In this document: piece by piece, positions 20,400-31,039 of the stretch
Layout: every line of letters starts with the position of its first letter
How positions within the stretch are numbered: the stretch's first letter is position 1
Assembly: GCA_963932465.1 (NCBI GenBank)
Contig: OZ010794.1
Span: 447,904,502-447,968,501 of the forward strand
Origin: Maratus speciosus
Lineage: Eukaryota; Arthropoda; Arachnida; Araneae; Salticidae
DNA length: 64,000 bases
Reading direction: 5' to 3'
Notes under the pieces: generated by a model
Databases searched by the model: none
What the model saw: the letters and a program-made list of their open reading frames with translations, nothing else
What the model was told of the DNA's origin: nothing
Program-made: the position numbers and the translations under genes

Positions 20400-21589
20400 A
20401 GGGGCCGTCCACAAATGACGTCACACTTGGAGAAGACGAAAGGGGGGAGGGGTTTCGTGAAATTGTGAGTTTCTGACAAGGGGGTGGGAGAGGGTAAGAA
20501 GAAATCTGACATCACACATTTTGGTTAAAATAAAAGCATTAAAAATCAGTAGATTAAATTTTGAAGTTATTTTTAAATAAAGTATTTTGTGTTCATAAAG
20601 TAAAGATAAAATTTAAAGCCAAATATATTAAATTCCATTTCAAATTCCAAAATACTACTGTTTTCAATTGCTCTTTCATAGTAACATTTTATTACTACTG
20701 TATATTAATTATGTTTTTTGTTGTAAACCTTAATCTTATTTCATACAAAATAAGTACACGAATTATTACCCGACTGCCAAGAAGGGTTATGTGTTTCACG
20801 CGTATCTGGGTATGTGGATTTCTTTATACCCTCGAAACATCCCAACGGCCGGACGGATTTTAATGATTGATGTCTCTATGGTTTTGTCTTAACCGTCCGA
20901 TGGTTATAGGCTAAGTTTTGTTTTTATAAATTCGAAATGGCGGCCGTATAATACAAAATGGCGGTAGAGACGAAAAAAATTCTTTACGCACCTCATTGAG
21001 TGGCATATTATTGGAAAGGTTTTTCAAAATGAAGACGATGTTTCATTGACTATTTTACAGTCAGAAGCTCCATTTAAATATTACACAACTTGAAAGTTGT
21101 GTAGGTAGGATCTATAACTTTACTGTATCTCTAACCTTCATGGACATCTATAGGCCTCATCAAAACAGTGTTTATAGATAGGAACTAACAATTAAGCACA
21201 ATTTAAAAGTCATCAATACAAGTAAATAAAAAAAATAGGTAAGTAATATGAAAAATGGTTTCACATTGATGAGAAATAATTAATTAGTTCGCTTTTTACG
21301 CAGTCGGGTTTTTTGATTTTTTAAAATTTAACATTTACTTGTTTTTATTGTTATGCTCACAAATGTCATTAAAATACATAGTTAAAGTTGAAAAATAAAA
21401 TTTGAAATATGATCTATAACGTAGTGCTTTGTTTCTGAACTGCAAGTATATGTTATGTAATATAACGTGACATGTGACAAGGGAGGAGGGAATGGGGTGA
21501 AGTGTGACACTTTGTGACAAAGAGTGGGGGGGGGGGGAGAAAGGTAAAATATATTGAAAAAAGTGTGACATCATTTATGAACAGTCCCT
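20400..21589. mobile_element. 1.2-kb TIR element (GGGCCGTCCA ends)
   Basis: The left end, GGGGCCGTCCACAAATGACG, and the right end, minus strand AAGGGACTGTTCATAAATGA, both run on into TCACAC. Such GGCCGTCCATAAATTACGTCA termini are widespread on animal DNA transposons of the MITE type. The interior includes ATGGCGGCC phrases (about 20938-20975) and no intact ORF. The flanks TTATTA and TTATCA hint at a short duplication but are not conclusive. Confidence 0.7.
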
Positions 21590-21969
21590 TATCACGTTGG
21601 CAGTCAATTGCTAAATTATGACATTTAGTAAAGTTAAAATAAACTTCATTTTATTTCACAGAGTTAAAAAAAAATTATAGGTTGGGGGTATAATTAAATC
21701 CGAAAAGTTTTTTTTTTAAATATAAAGAACGTTTGAAATGGCTTTATATTTAGAAAATATGAATCGAAATAAAATTTTAAATGTGCAAATGATTTACAAA
21801 TATTTTTGAAACTGATTACATTTCATACGTATATGAAACTTGACTTAAATGAAAAAAAATTACACGTAAAGTTATCTTGAAATAGAACATACGCAGCAGA
21901 AAATCTCTTTTTAGAAAATAGAAAGGAAATGTAGTGACAAAACAAAACAAAATTGCCCTTTTGTAAGTA
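21590..21969. other. AT-rich stretch, nothing recognised
   Basis: No gene or element identified between the two transposons. Confidence 0.4.
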
Positions 21970-22587
21970 CAGTAGAAACTCTTTTATCCGAAACTCTCGG
22001 TTAACCGAAATCCAATTTTAAAGCTTTTTTTTTTTTTTTTTTTTTTTTTAGTGTGCAAAATCGATTTTGAAAGCTTTTTTTTTTTAACTATCGTAATCCT
22101 TGTGTGCAAGCGGTCCTTTGTGAACTACGAGTACATCTAAATATTTTCGATCCCTTTGCTTAGAATTCCTTTGAATTTAACTTGAGCTGGAGTGGAATGA
22201 AGGAAAGGAACAAATTAGCAATTCTGAAGCTTTTGAATGTTTTTCAAAAGTTTTGGCATGGCTGGAGCAGCAGAAACGCTGTGATACTGGTGAACTTAAA
22301 ATATTTAAAAATTCCGTGATAGAGCTTCAAAGCAAAGGCAATCAATCGAAACTGTGACAAACGAAATATTTTTTCAAACCCTTGTGATATATGTAAAAGG
22401 TACTTAATTTCAAAATTAAAATTCAGGTAATTTATTCTTGTTTCTATTTTGCTAATGCTTTAGTTTTATTAAGCATGTGTTAATAAGAAATATTGCATAT
22501 ACTTCTCTTTAATCTTAAAATTGAAGTATTCTCGATTATCCGAAAGATAGTCGGTTCTAATTACTTCGGATAATCGAGGTTCTACTG
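21970..22587. mobile_element. Pogo/Tigger-like non-autonomous element, copy 2
   Basis: It starts CAGTAGAAACTCTTTTATCC and ends GGATAATCGAGGTTCTACTG, with TA on both sides, and is 618 bp. It is collinear with 19371-20055 throughout, including AGCTTCAAAGCAAAGGCAAT. Two T tracts (about 22025-22049 and 22077-22085) lie near the left end. Confidence 0.85.
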
Positions 22588-22652
22588 TATAATTTTTAAT
22601 TAATTTTCAGCAGTGAAATTACGCTCGAAAGAATTAAATATTTATAGGAGGA

Positions 22653-22995
22653 CTAGGGGGCTCCGCCCCCTGCCAGCTACACTCGCCAACCCGCGTTCAG
22701 ACACCGCAGAATCTAAAAACACGCTAATCTGATGGGTTTTAAAAATATTAGAGAAGATTGAATTATACTGAAAAAAAGCTGTGCAGATCTCCCTGTAAAC
22801 GGGTTTCCATTCAATTCCCTTTGATTGCAAAAATTTAAGGGCGAATCAGTTGCTGTTAAGACATCCAATGGTTGTTTTCGTTTTTGATTAAAGAGGATCA
22901 GTTAAACATTTGAAAAGAAGCTAAAATAAAATAAATTAAGTATAGAGAGTCTTTGTCTCCCGGTATTTTAAAACAATCTCTATAACAATAGCCTA
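22653..22995 (-). mobile_element. Helitron family A, 3' end
   Basis: The minus strand ends in the hairpin GGGGGCGGAGCCCCC followed by CTAG and then T, the Helitron terminus. The body through CTTTGTCTCCCGGTATTTTA (about 22975) matches the copies at 15243 and 58980. A likely 5' part lies at 24180-24453. Confidence 0.85.
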
Positions 22996-23596
22996 AGTCA
23001 TGTGACTATCATCATCAGTTCCAGGCGGACCACTTCGCTTTTTATACTCTAGGTGCCATTTTGGTACTTTAATGTTAGCCAGGCATAGGTGATAAGTCGC
23101 CAAATATTATTCTATCGCCATCATTTCATCTATATTATAATAGTTCAAATCATCAACTACCATAAACAAATACGGTCTGATCCCTTCGCCGTTCATATGA
23201 AAGTTTGGCACAGATGTCATATACGATTTTTTAACGACGCCAATTTGAGGAACGCATCAACAGCATAAACGACAACATCCGGCTTACCATACCAAGCAAA
23301 ATAACGATGCTTTGGCGCCAGTTACGTGCCCGTTCCGTATATGACATTGGCGTCAGAAAAAAATCGCGCCAATATGGGACCGTAAGTTTTCCATTTTGAT
23401 TAAAAATCAAAATTTTTTTTTTCGAATAAAACTACATAAAATTTGCCATGGTTGCAAATAATTCTTGGTACTGTTACGCTAGCCGGATGCAAATCTCGCC
23501 AATAGCTTTTTTTCAACTCGCCAGTTAGCATTTTTTTTTTTTTTTTTCGAGTGGTAATATTTGGCCAGATGTCATATACGCACAGCAGGTTTAGCG

Positions 23597-23631
<35 letters not shown>

Positions 23632-24179
23632 GAAAATTTGGCGAAAACCTCGTTTTCAAATACCAGTTACATATGCATTTTTGGTATTACTTATGTTAGT
23701 TACCCCGTCGACCAAAAATCTATCGCCAAACTATAAGATTAAATGCCAATAATGGTTGATCGTAAATGTCACATTCACTTGACTTTAAGCAAGTTACATG
23801 TGTTTACGTCATCAAGTGATTTTTATTTCGACTTTTTAATTTGTATATTTATTAATCTTATACTAATTTATCTGTTCTTTCGTTTGTTATTTGTTATTTA
23901 AAATAAAAATTATGTCAATTTGTATAATTTGGCGAAATTGGTCGACGGAATAACTAAGTAGTACCGTATTTTTTAATTATTTTCTATTATTTTCTAAAGG
24001 AAATATAAAAAAAAATAATTAATAGTTATAGAACAAAATAATTTATATAATTTATAAAAAGAAATAAACATTTATTTATTTATTGAATAACAAACATACG
24101 ACTTGTGTGCTTGACAAATAAACATTTATTATCAAATAAACAACAATAGCCGGGTTACCATGTCAACCTTTTCTGAAAT
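22996..24179. repeat. Unassigned stretch with a foldback at 23677-23966
   Basis: Inverted arms lie at 23677-23733 (TTACCCCGTCGACCAAAAATC, TATCGCCAAACTATA) and 23922-23966 (TATAATTTGGCGAAATTGGT, CGACGGAATAACTAAG). The segment also has recurring TCGCCAA/TTGGCG words and T tracts at 23531-23547 and 23602-23628. It may be an insertion inside Helitron A. No gene is seen. Confidence 0.5.
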
Positions 24180-24453
24180 ATGAAAAAAAATATCTGTTTA
24201 ATTAAAATTTGAGTTGCCATCATTAGAAAAATTTATATAAAATTAGAAAAAAATTAATATTTCGAAAACTAATTCGAATTTAAAAATTCTAATACCAGTT
24301 TTGAGATCTGCGGATCAATGCTGATTTTTGGTGTTAATTTCATCGCAAAGTATTCCATATTTTAGGAGAAATCGCTTGAAACATGGTCAGTTGTTTAATC
24401 AGTCGATTCATATATCCGTTTCATAAATTCGTTTCATTAGGATTTTATATACG
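24180..24453 (-). mobile_element. Helitron body segment near the 5' side
   Basis: It is similar to 51050-51268 and more weakly to 52010-52200. Shared phrases include TTTCGAAAACTAATTC, TTGAGATCTG, GGATCAATRCKGATTT and CATAAATTCGTTTCATT. It is cut off by the inverted-repeat structure starting at 24454. Confidence 0.6.
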
Positions 24454-24712
24454 TAATGATAAAAAATTTCGCCCTTTTATCTTAGTAAAAGTTTTCCAAA
24501 TTCTTAACATCTTTCCTTTTTTACCTATCTTTAATAATATCTTAATATTTTTTGTCTTTTATTTCATGCATTTAAAACTGCGTATTCTTTTATTAGTCTC
24601 AAAAACCTTAATCCATTCGCCTCATCTCATAAAACTCATTAATTTACTTTTTTTCATTTTATTCTAAAAATAAATTCTTTTCTTTCGAATGTTTTAATAT
24701 CATTTGTTCTTT
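24454..24712 (-). repeat. Left arm of an inverted repeat, LTR-like
   Basis: It is almost identical to the reverse complement of 25760-26014 over about 257 bp, for example GCATTTAAAACTGCGTATTC. It ends exactly where the gag-like frame stops. The plus-strand hydrophobic ORF here is a chance translation of the repeat. The arm is likely a fragment of the LTR seen in the other orientation at about 25442-26160. Confidence 0.75.
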
Positions 24713-25169
24713 AAAAATTCTGGTTTGGGCGAACCCAATGTCTAGGAGCCTGGTTATTATGCTGGAAAGTTACATGATTTTGAGAATTATTTCTAACATT
24801 ATGGTTGTTTACATGAGAGGTGGGGATGATTACTAATTGTTTAGCCATTCTGTACCAATCTATGGTGCTCTCTGGAGGGTTAATAATTATATAATTCTGA
24901 TACTCTGGTTTCAAACCATCTGTCAAACCTTGGACTATGATGGTTTCACACAAATGTAGTTGTCTACTAATCTCTATTTTTTTTTTGAAATAACCCTCTA
25001 ATTCATTAAGATCATTTAGCTTCATAGAAGCAAAATCAGAAAATCGGGGAACATTTACTTTAATAAATTTTTCCGAAAGGATTTCAACAATCTTACTAAA
25101 AGTAGTACATTCTAGACATTCATTAATGAAAACTTTGCAATAAAATCCTGTCGACTTATTGATACGATT
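24711..25169 (-). pseudogene. Gag fragment of a Ty3/gypsy-like LTR retrotransposon
   Basis: An uninterrupted minus-strand frame runs from about 25169 to the stop at 24711-24713, about 152 codons. It contains CKVFINECLECTTFSKIVEI, then LHLCETIIVQGLTDGLKPEY, then STIDWYRMAKQL, and ends in an Asn/Gln/His-rich tail (NNHNVRNNSQNHVTFQHNNQ). Length, spacing and the LPxxY-like helix order resemble the retrotransposon Gag capsid domain followed by a nucleocapsid-like basic tail. No zinc knuckle, protease or polymerase follows: the frame stops at the inverted-repeat arm. Upstream, a stop at 25170-25172 closes the frame. It is a deleted, rearranged element. Confidence 0.65.
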
Positions 25170-25441
25170 TCACTCGTATCATAAAAATATGTAGATCTTA
25201 AGCACCAGCATACCCACATTATTTACTCAATGAAGAAATCATTGTTTTATGCTGTCGAACAATCGTGATAGAAGAGTGGAAGGTCAGGCTGTCGTCCACT
25301 GGAATGTTTCACGAAGCATAAATAATCGAAGCCGATAGATGCATCAAAACGTTTATTAATCGATCATATAATGCACCAATTCCACTAGTTATAGGTGATC
25401 CATGTGCGGGCAGTCGCTACGTAATAAATTGTACCACTAGA

Positions 25442-26160
25442 TGTTACGAATAGAACAAATGATGAAGATTCAGGAAAAAACACACTCCAGGTGGCGTGAT
25501 TTTATTAGGCAACTCAAACATCGTCAAATTCTGCCTCTCCTAGCCCATGCAACTGGTTATGTACTCCGAAAAACAGCGCGCGGATGGATACAGAAAGGTG
25601 GAAAACCAATGCCAGCAGAGAGGTGGGGAAGGATGGGACATGAAACAGATTACGATTCGATGGGAAGAGGATGACGTCTATAATGAACTCTTTATACGGC
25701 GTCAGTATTAAAGTGCAAATAGTGTTGGCAGACGCATGGAATTTTGGGTATAGAACACGAAAGAACAAATGATATTAAAACATTCGAAAGAAAAGAATTT
25801 ATTTTTAGAATAAAATGAAGAAAGTAATTTAATGGGTTTTATGAGATGAGGCGAATGGATTAAGGTTTTTGAGACTAATAAAAGAATACGCAGTTTTAAA
25901 TGCATGAAATAAAAGGCAAAAAATATTAAGATATTATTAAAGATAGGTAAAAAAGGAAAGATGTTAAGAATTTGGAATACTTTTACTAAGATAAAAGGGC
26001 TAAATTTTTTATTATTACATATATATAGGGTAGATATAGGATATAGGAGGAATAAGGAGCTCGAAGCAACAGCGGTCGTTGGGTGGCTTCAGGGCCCCGA
26101 ACCGCACATTCTCGGTTTTCGAGACGAAATAAAGATCAGCATAAGTGAACACACATAATA
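25442..26160 (+). mobile_element. Candidate LTR in inverted orientation to the gag fragment
   Basis: It starts near TGTTACGAATAGAACAAATG and contains the right inverted arm (25760-26014). A TATA-like TATATATAGGG follows at about 26020, and an AATAAA signal (GAAATAAAGATC) at about 26126. This order is that of an LTR U3-R, but the 3' boundary and a duplicate in direct orientation are missing. GC content is higher at 25500-25690 and 26050-26130 than around it. Confidence 0.35.
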
Positions 26161-26164
26161 TACA

Positions 26165-27646
26165 ATATTTTATTTGTGCATATTTTATATGTGAACACAA
26201 TTATATATAATATATAATATTTAACACATATGTTATATACATATAACATAGTATTTAACACATATTTTATATGATTAATCTCATTTTCCAACGTATTCTA
26301 ATCTTTGAATAATCCGTTCGGGTCCGTTCTGGTACACTATAATATAGTACATGATTTATCATTGAATATTATTTTGTATTAGTATATAACCCTTATCAAA
26401 AAGCACGGAATGTGAATGGTAAATCTTCAAAACAATATTTTAAAAAATATGCATTTTGTTAATCAAAAAGTATTATCCTTTGATTTTTGATGATTAAAAC
26501 AACGAAATTAAACTACAGTTTAGTCACCAGCGATTAAACGCGCCATTTCCAGGCTACACATTCTATGACGAAAATGCTTGTTTGGGTTCCCTCTACATTA
26601 AAAATTTGCTGTTTAGCGTGACTTACTTTTTTTTTTTCGCTACAAACTTTGTTAAAATTCATAATTTTATCTGCAAGATAATTAAAATATGTTGTACCGA
26701 TAAGAAGTATTCATTTTATTTGCAATGTCTTCAAATCTGATAAAATGTATAAAAAAAAGTACGATTACAACAGAAAGTTTCTATGTTTATATTAATAGCT
26801 GATAGATGACTAATTTCCTTTAACTATTGCTAAATATCCATTAAAATAATTCTTTATTGTAAATGCATTTGAAAGTTTTAGATATTCAAATTCGGATAAT
26901 TTTTACTTTGTCATATAAGGCTGAACACAAATGTCACTGGAAATCTGAAATTGCGCAACAGAATAATCATTCTGAACAAATTAAAAGTACATGTAATGTA
27001 ATGTGCTTTAACGGCACTTTGAAGCGAAAGTTATATCTTTTCTCCACCAGATGGCGATAGTTATCCGTTTTTTTTTTAAAATTTAGAACTTGTTGTTGTT
27101 GTTGATTTGGCCTTAAAGTTTATAACTTAATTGGATAGTTTTTGAAGGTTTTAAACAAAGTTAAAATAATTAAAGGTTTTAATATACTTTTACAAATATT
27201 TTAAGAGCAGCATTAAGATCGACGTCAACCTTTTTTTTTTTTTTTTTTTTTTTTTAATGAAGCGTTCAAAGAGTCATTCATTTTTTAGTAGATTTGCTGG
27301 AATTTGAATCTGAATGGCAACAGTATCATTTGTTCAGATCTGATTTTTATGTTTATAATAGCTTAATTTTAATTTAGAACTTAATACATTAGAAATGGAT
27401 ATGATACACATGTTTTATGTGAAAATATGCTGAACAGGCATGATTTCGAGTAGAAGAAATTAACATTTAGCTGTCATATGTTAGCATGTGTTTTTCATTA
27501 AGCCTAACATGGCGTTTAGCTGCGGACGATTCGCAGACCAGAGTGGTTCGCACCGGCATGGTTACCTACACTTTCCTGCAATCGGATTTTATTATAAGTA
27601 GATTACCAATTAATTTTGCTACTATCTAAATGTAATAACGGTAGTA
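26165..27646. other. AT-rich stretch with one CTCF-like motif
   Basis: An AT-only duplication with TTTAACACATAT units lies at 26165-26280. A T tract is at 27231-27255. CCACCAGATGGCG at about 27047 fits the CTCF core CCASYAGRKGGC. A 65-codon ORF at 26863-27060 matches nothing I recognise. No gene is assigned. Confidence 0.45.
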
Positions 27647-27648
27647 TA

Positions 27649-28189
27649 CAGGGTGTCCGGGCTAAAAATATCCAAAAGTTATGGCTTTTTTTTACGGAAC
27701 TACTCATTAGAATTTAAAAAAGATATTTAAATAGAAAGAATATCTCACCAAGTTTGAATATCAATAGATTTCCATGTGTGCACCTTTTGTAGAATGACAA
27801 ACGTCTAAACAGTAATTCAGTTCTCTCCAAGTTTTTCGTAGCATATCAGGAGTTATTAGACGAATTGCTTGAATGATACACTTCTTCAACACATCCACAA
27901 TATTTTTTTTTATTTATACACAACGGATATAATGAATACCCAAGCAAAAAAGTTTAATGAAGTCGAAACCAGAATTCTTGGCGGACAGGCAATTGAGCCC
28001 AGTCTTTCAATCCAACTTCCAGAAAATGTCATATTCAAAAACGCGGTAACATCTCTGTGATAGTGTGGTGGAGTCCTAAAAAATCTCGGAGGGGTTTCCC
28101 ATCCATAGATGATCAGTCTATTACATTCTAATGGATAGTTCTGTAATAATAAGACATAACTTTTAGATACTTTTAGCTCGGACACCCTG
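27649..28189. mobile_element. Mariner-like element, internally deleted
   Basis: The TIRs, CAGGGTGTCCGGGCTAAAA and the inverted CAGGGTGTCCGAGCTAAAAG, continue for about 35 bp and are flanked by TA on both sides. At 541 bp, only the 3' half of a transposase gene remains (separate entry). Confidence 0.9.
27761..28185 (-). pseudogene. C-terminal half of a mariner-like DDE transposase
   Basis: The minus strand reads PPHYHRDVTAFLN, SWIERLGSIACPPR and then STSLNFFAWVFI. These are diverged versions of the conserved catalytic block of mariner-like transposases found in arthropods (family knowledge: PPHY, FP.RWIGR, WP.RSPDL.P.DFFLWG). After a frame change near 27910 it continues NIVDVLKKCIIQAIRLITPD, then TWRELNYCLDVCHSTKG, to a TGA at 27761-27763. 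The normally aspartate-containing SPDL motif appears as a substituted STSL-like sequence, so a catalytic residue is lost as well as the frame. The N-terminal half is deleted. Confidence 0.85.
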
Positions 28190-28723
28190 TATGTCTATGC
28201 ATTTCTTATTATGGTTTCATTTATGCGTGGCATTTAGTAACAATAATAAAAAACGTTTTCTTAATTATCTTTGCACCGTTGCCTTCTTTTATTTTAAACA
28301 TACTCTATTTTACCTTTTAAAGTTAAAATATAAGTTACTTTTCTGAACAAATCGTGTGATAAAATGTAAAAATATTAGAAAGTTACATCTTTCAAATCCT
28401 GTTGTAATACGATATTTTTCAAACTTCTCCAAAAACTCTTCCTTAGTCTATTGTCATATGAATATGAGTTGAATAGTTAGCAAAATAACCACATTCGTTA
28501 GATTGCAGACAATGATAATTCGTTAAACTTCAGTAAATCTATTTGGACAGCCACTACAAACATTATTAACGCAACAATATTTTTTTTCTCAAAATTGAAA
28601 AAAAAAAAAAAAAAAAAAATCGGACCGGAAAGGACTAAGTCTATAGTGTCGTTTAATAGTTGTGATTTAATAGTTATTTTACAAGTAAAAATATTATTTT
28701 CGCAAATATATCTAGACTATATA
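28190..28723. other. AT-rich stretch, nothing recognised
   Basis: An A tract lies at about 28599-28619. No gene identified. Confidence 0.4.
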
Positions 28724-29938
28724 TGGGGCATTCTCACAATCTTTTGACTTTTAAGTCCCTGAATAATAATTTTTATTTTAGTACATATTCTTGTGTTTTT
28801 TTTTATTTCATATACTGGGAAACATCTCATTGCATGATTGCATAACAATACTAACGAGATAAATAAGTTTTGGACGAAGTTGGGGGTCCAAATACCAGGA
28901 AAACTCCTATACCGTCCCGTGTCCCTGATGCTGATTTTTAAGTTTGGAGCTGTCTGTATAATTTTTTTTTAATAAAAGTAATTCAATGTAATTTTTTTCC
29001 GAAACTGAGACAGGTGTTTTATATAAATATGTAGCAAAAAATTAACCTGCACACATTTTTATGGTTGATATAATTTTTTGAACTATGTTCCTGGGTTTTA
29101 GATATTTTACCGTCCCTCTTGCTAAACTTATACAGAAAATCACTTCAGATGCAGCCATAGAATTTTTTTTCAAGTTTTTTCTCATGCAGAAGTATGCTAG
29201 ATGAAGAATGTCTAAAATTCTTTGACAGGAAATTTACTGCAGAATTTAAATCAGCATTTAAATATCAATTTCAAGCATCGTGGCTTTATTGGTAGTCTTA
29301 CCGTCCCCAAGGTTTATTCCTGCACTTTTCGAGGTAAATTAATTTTTTTTTAAACTTAATCCAATGTAAATAACTGTTTCTAAAAATCCATGAACATTGT
29401 GGCTATCACTGAGTCTTAACATGATTTGCCTAAAAATACTGGTAATTTTCCTAACCGTCCTATCCTTACCATCCCCCCTTTTTTTCCATTACCGTCCCCT
29501 TTTTTCCTATACCATCCCCCCTTTTTTTTCCATTACCGTCCCCTTTTTTCCTATACCATCCCCCTTTTTTTCCCCTTCCGCCCCTTCTTTAACACCCCTT
29601 TAAGACAATGTTGTACCAAAATATTGTACAATAAAAATACTACGTTGTTATTATTTCTTATTTGAATGTCCTGTGGGTACTATGCAAATTCATTATAGGT
29701 AAAAATTTAGAAGAAAATAGAAAGTTATAGTGATAAAATGGTAAGGAAAATTAAATTCGCAAGTTTAACTTGAACCTCAGTTAAATAAAAAATGTTTCGC
29801 TGCTGACCATTTTTTCTTTATTTTGAATCATTAAGGCTATCTATTAAGGCTATTATCTATGAGATTAAAATGTTATTTTAGCAAGTTTAATTTCACCAGA
29901 TTTTTATTCCCGAAAGTCAAAAGATTGTGAGAATGCCC
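28724..29938. mobile_element. 1.2-kb TIR element, full copy of the window-start family
   Basis: The left terminus, GGGGCATTCTCACAATCTTT, is mirrored exactly by AAAGATTGTGAGAATGCCCC at 29919-29938, with the inverted match continuing through TTGACTTT. TATA-like flanks surround both ends. The interior is collinear with the reverse complement of 1-732 and carries a 43-bp minisatellite. No transposase ORF is seen. Confidence 0.85.
29468..29578 (+). repeat. 43-44 bp minisatellite of pyrimidine-rich units
   Basis: ACCATCCCCC recurs at 29468, 29511 and 29555, each followed by a T run, CCATTACCGTCCCC and another T run. The Pro/Phe-rich ORFs here are just translations of this pyrimidine repeat. Confidence 0.85.
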
Positions 29939-30015
29939 CATATATCTATATATGCACTATATAAATAAATATATATCTATATATGCACTATACAAGTATA
30001 TATATTTATATAAAT

Positions 30016-30262
30016 GAGGACGTGAGTTTCAAAACTCGCCTTATAAAGAAAATCGAATTTGGGGGAAATCGCGAAAAACCTCTAATTGCGTCCATTGTTT
30101 TTATTGTAAATCAAGATTTTACAAGAGCAAAAATACAAGATAAAACTACTTTTTTTAATACTGCTGTGTTTTTTAGGTGCAGGTTTACCAATAGAATAAA
30201 TTTATAGAGAAAATTCGATTTTTAAAATTTTGGATAAGGCGAGTTTTGAAAGTCACGTCCTC
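30016..30262. mobile_element. Short MITE with GAGGACGTGA ends
   Basis: The left end, GAGGACGTGAGTTTCAAAAC, and the right end, minus strand GAGGACGTGACTTTCAAAAC, continue as TCGCCTTAT. The length is 247 bp. AATCGAATTT and its inverted match extend the pairing inward. Confidence 0.85.
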
Positions 30263-31039
30263 AAATACATAGTATAAATATATATGTATTTCATGTAAGA
30301 AAACTGATATAAACATTTGCTTGGCTTACTCTAATCTCTTTACTCTTAATCTTAGTTTCACATGTTCATTAACATTTATAAAAATAATTTTTAAATATAA
30401 AATATTCAAAAGTCGACCTTTTTTTCTTTCTATATACGAAAGTACAAATTAACAACAGTCATGTTTGAAGAAAACCTCTAAATAAAAGTTCACGATCATA
30501 AAACATGTTTTGTCGATTATCTTCGATTTTATTGCCTTACTGTTTTTTAATTAATTATCTGAAATATTTGGTAAAGAGCCAAAAGCACAACAAAGAATCT
30601 AGTTTAAGTTTGGAATAGCTTAATGGTAATCACGAATTTTTTCTTTGCTTATGGATCGATAATTCATTTCTTTCTTGTCTAGAACAATATGTACTTACAT
30701 AGCTAGATGATGATAATAATGCTATGTAAGAATGCTGATAAAAATAAAATACGTAATGTAAAGAATTATGCAATAATATTGTTCATAATAAAACTGCTGT
30801 TTTTAACTAAAAAGAATTATTCTAGTTACTTTTTATTCGCTATCAATTACATTATAAAATGTTTCTTTTTTGTTGCACCAACGATTTCTTTTATACGTAA
30901 GTAGTTTATCAAACTAAATTTTCTGTTCTTTACCTACATATATTCCTAGCTATGTCTTTGAAAATGTTGTTCCTCTAATTGTCTTATTTAGCTATTTTTA
31001 AGTTTTCCGGTTTATTAGTTAATTAATTAATAAGTTAAA
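30263..31039. other. AT-rich stretch, nothing recognised
   Basis: No gene, TIR or tandem unit identified. Confidence 0.4.

Noticed and set aside
24383..24667. Hydrophobic 94-codon ORF resembling a membrane protein
   Set aside because: It is the LTR-like arm; the inverted copy gives the same peptide on the other strand at 25708-25905.
25441..25674. 77-codon ORF as a protein gene
   Set aside because: Starts at a probable LTR boundary, no recognised domain, and the opposite strand is equally open.
29397..29665. Proline/phenylalanine-rich ORFs resembling a repetitive secreted protein
   Set aside because: They translate the CCCC/TTTT minisatellite inside a transposon; the same pattern exists in two frames.
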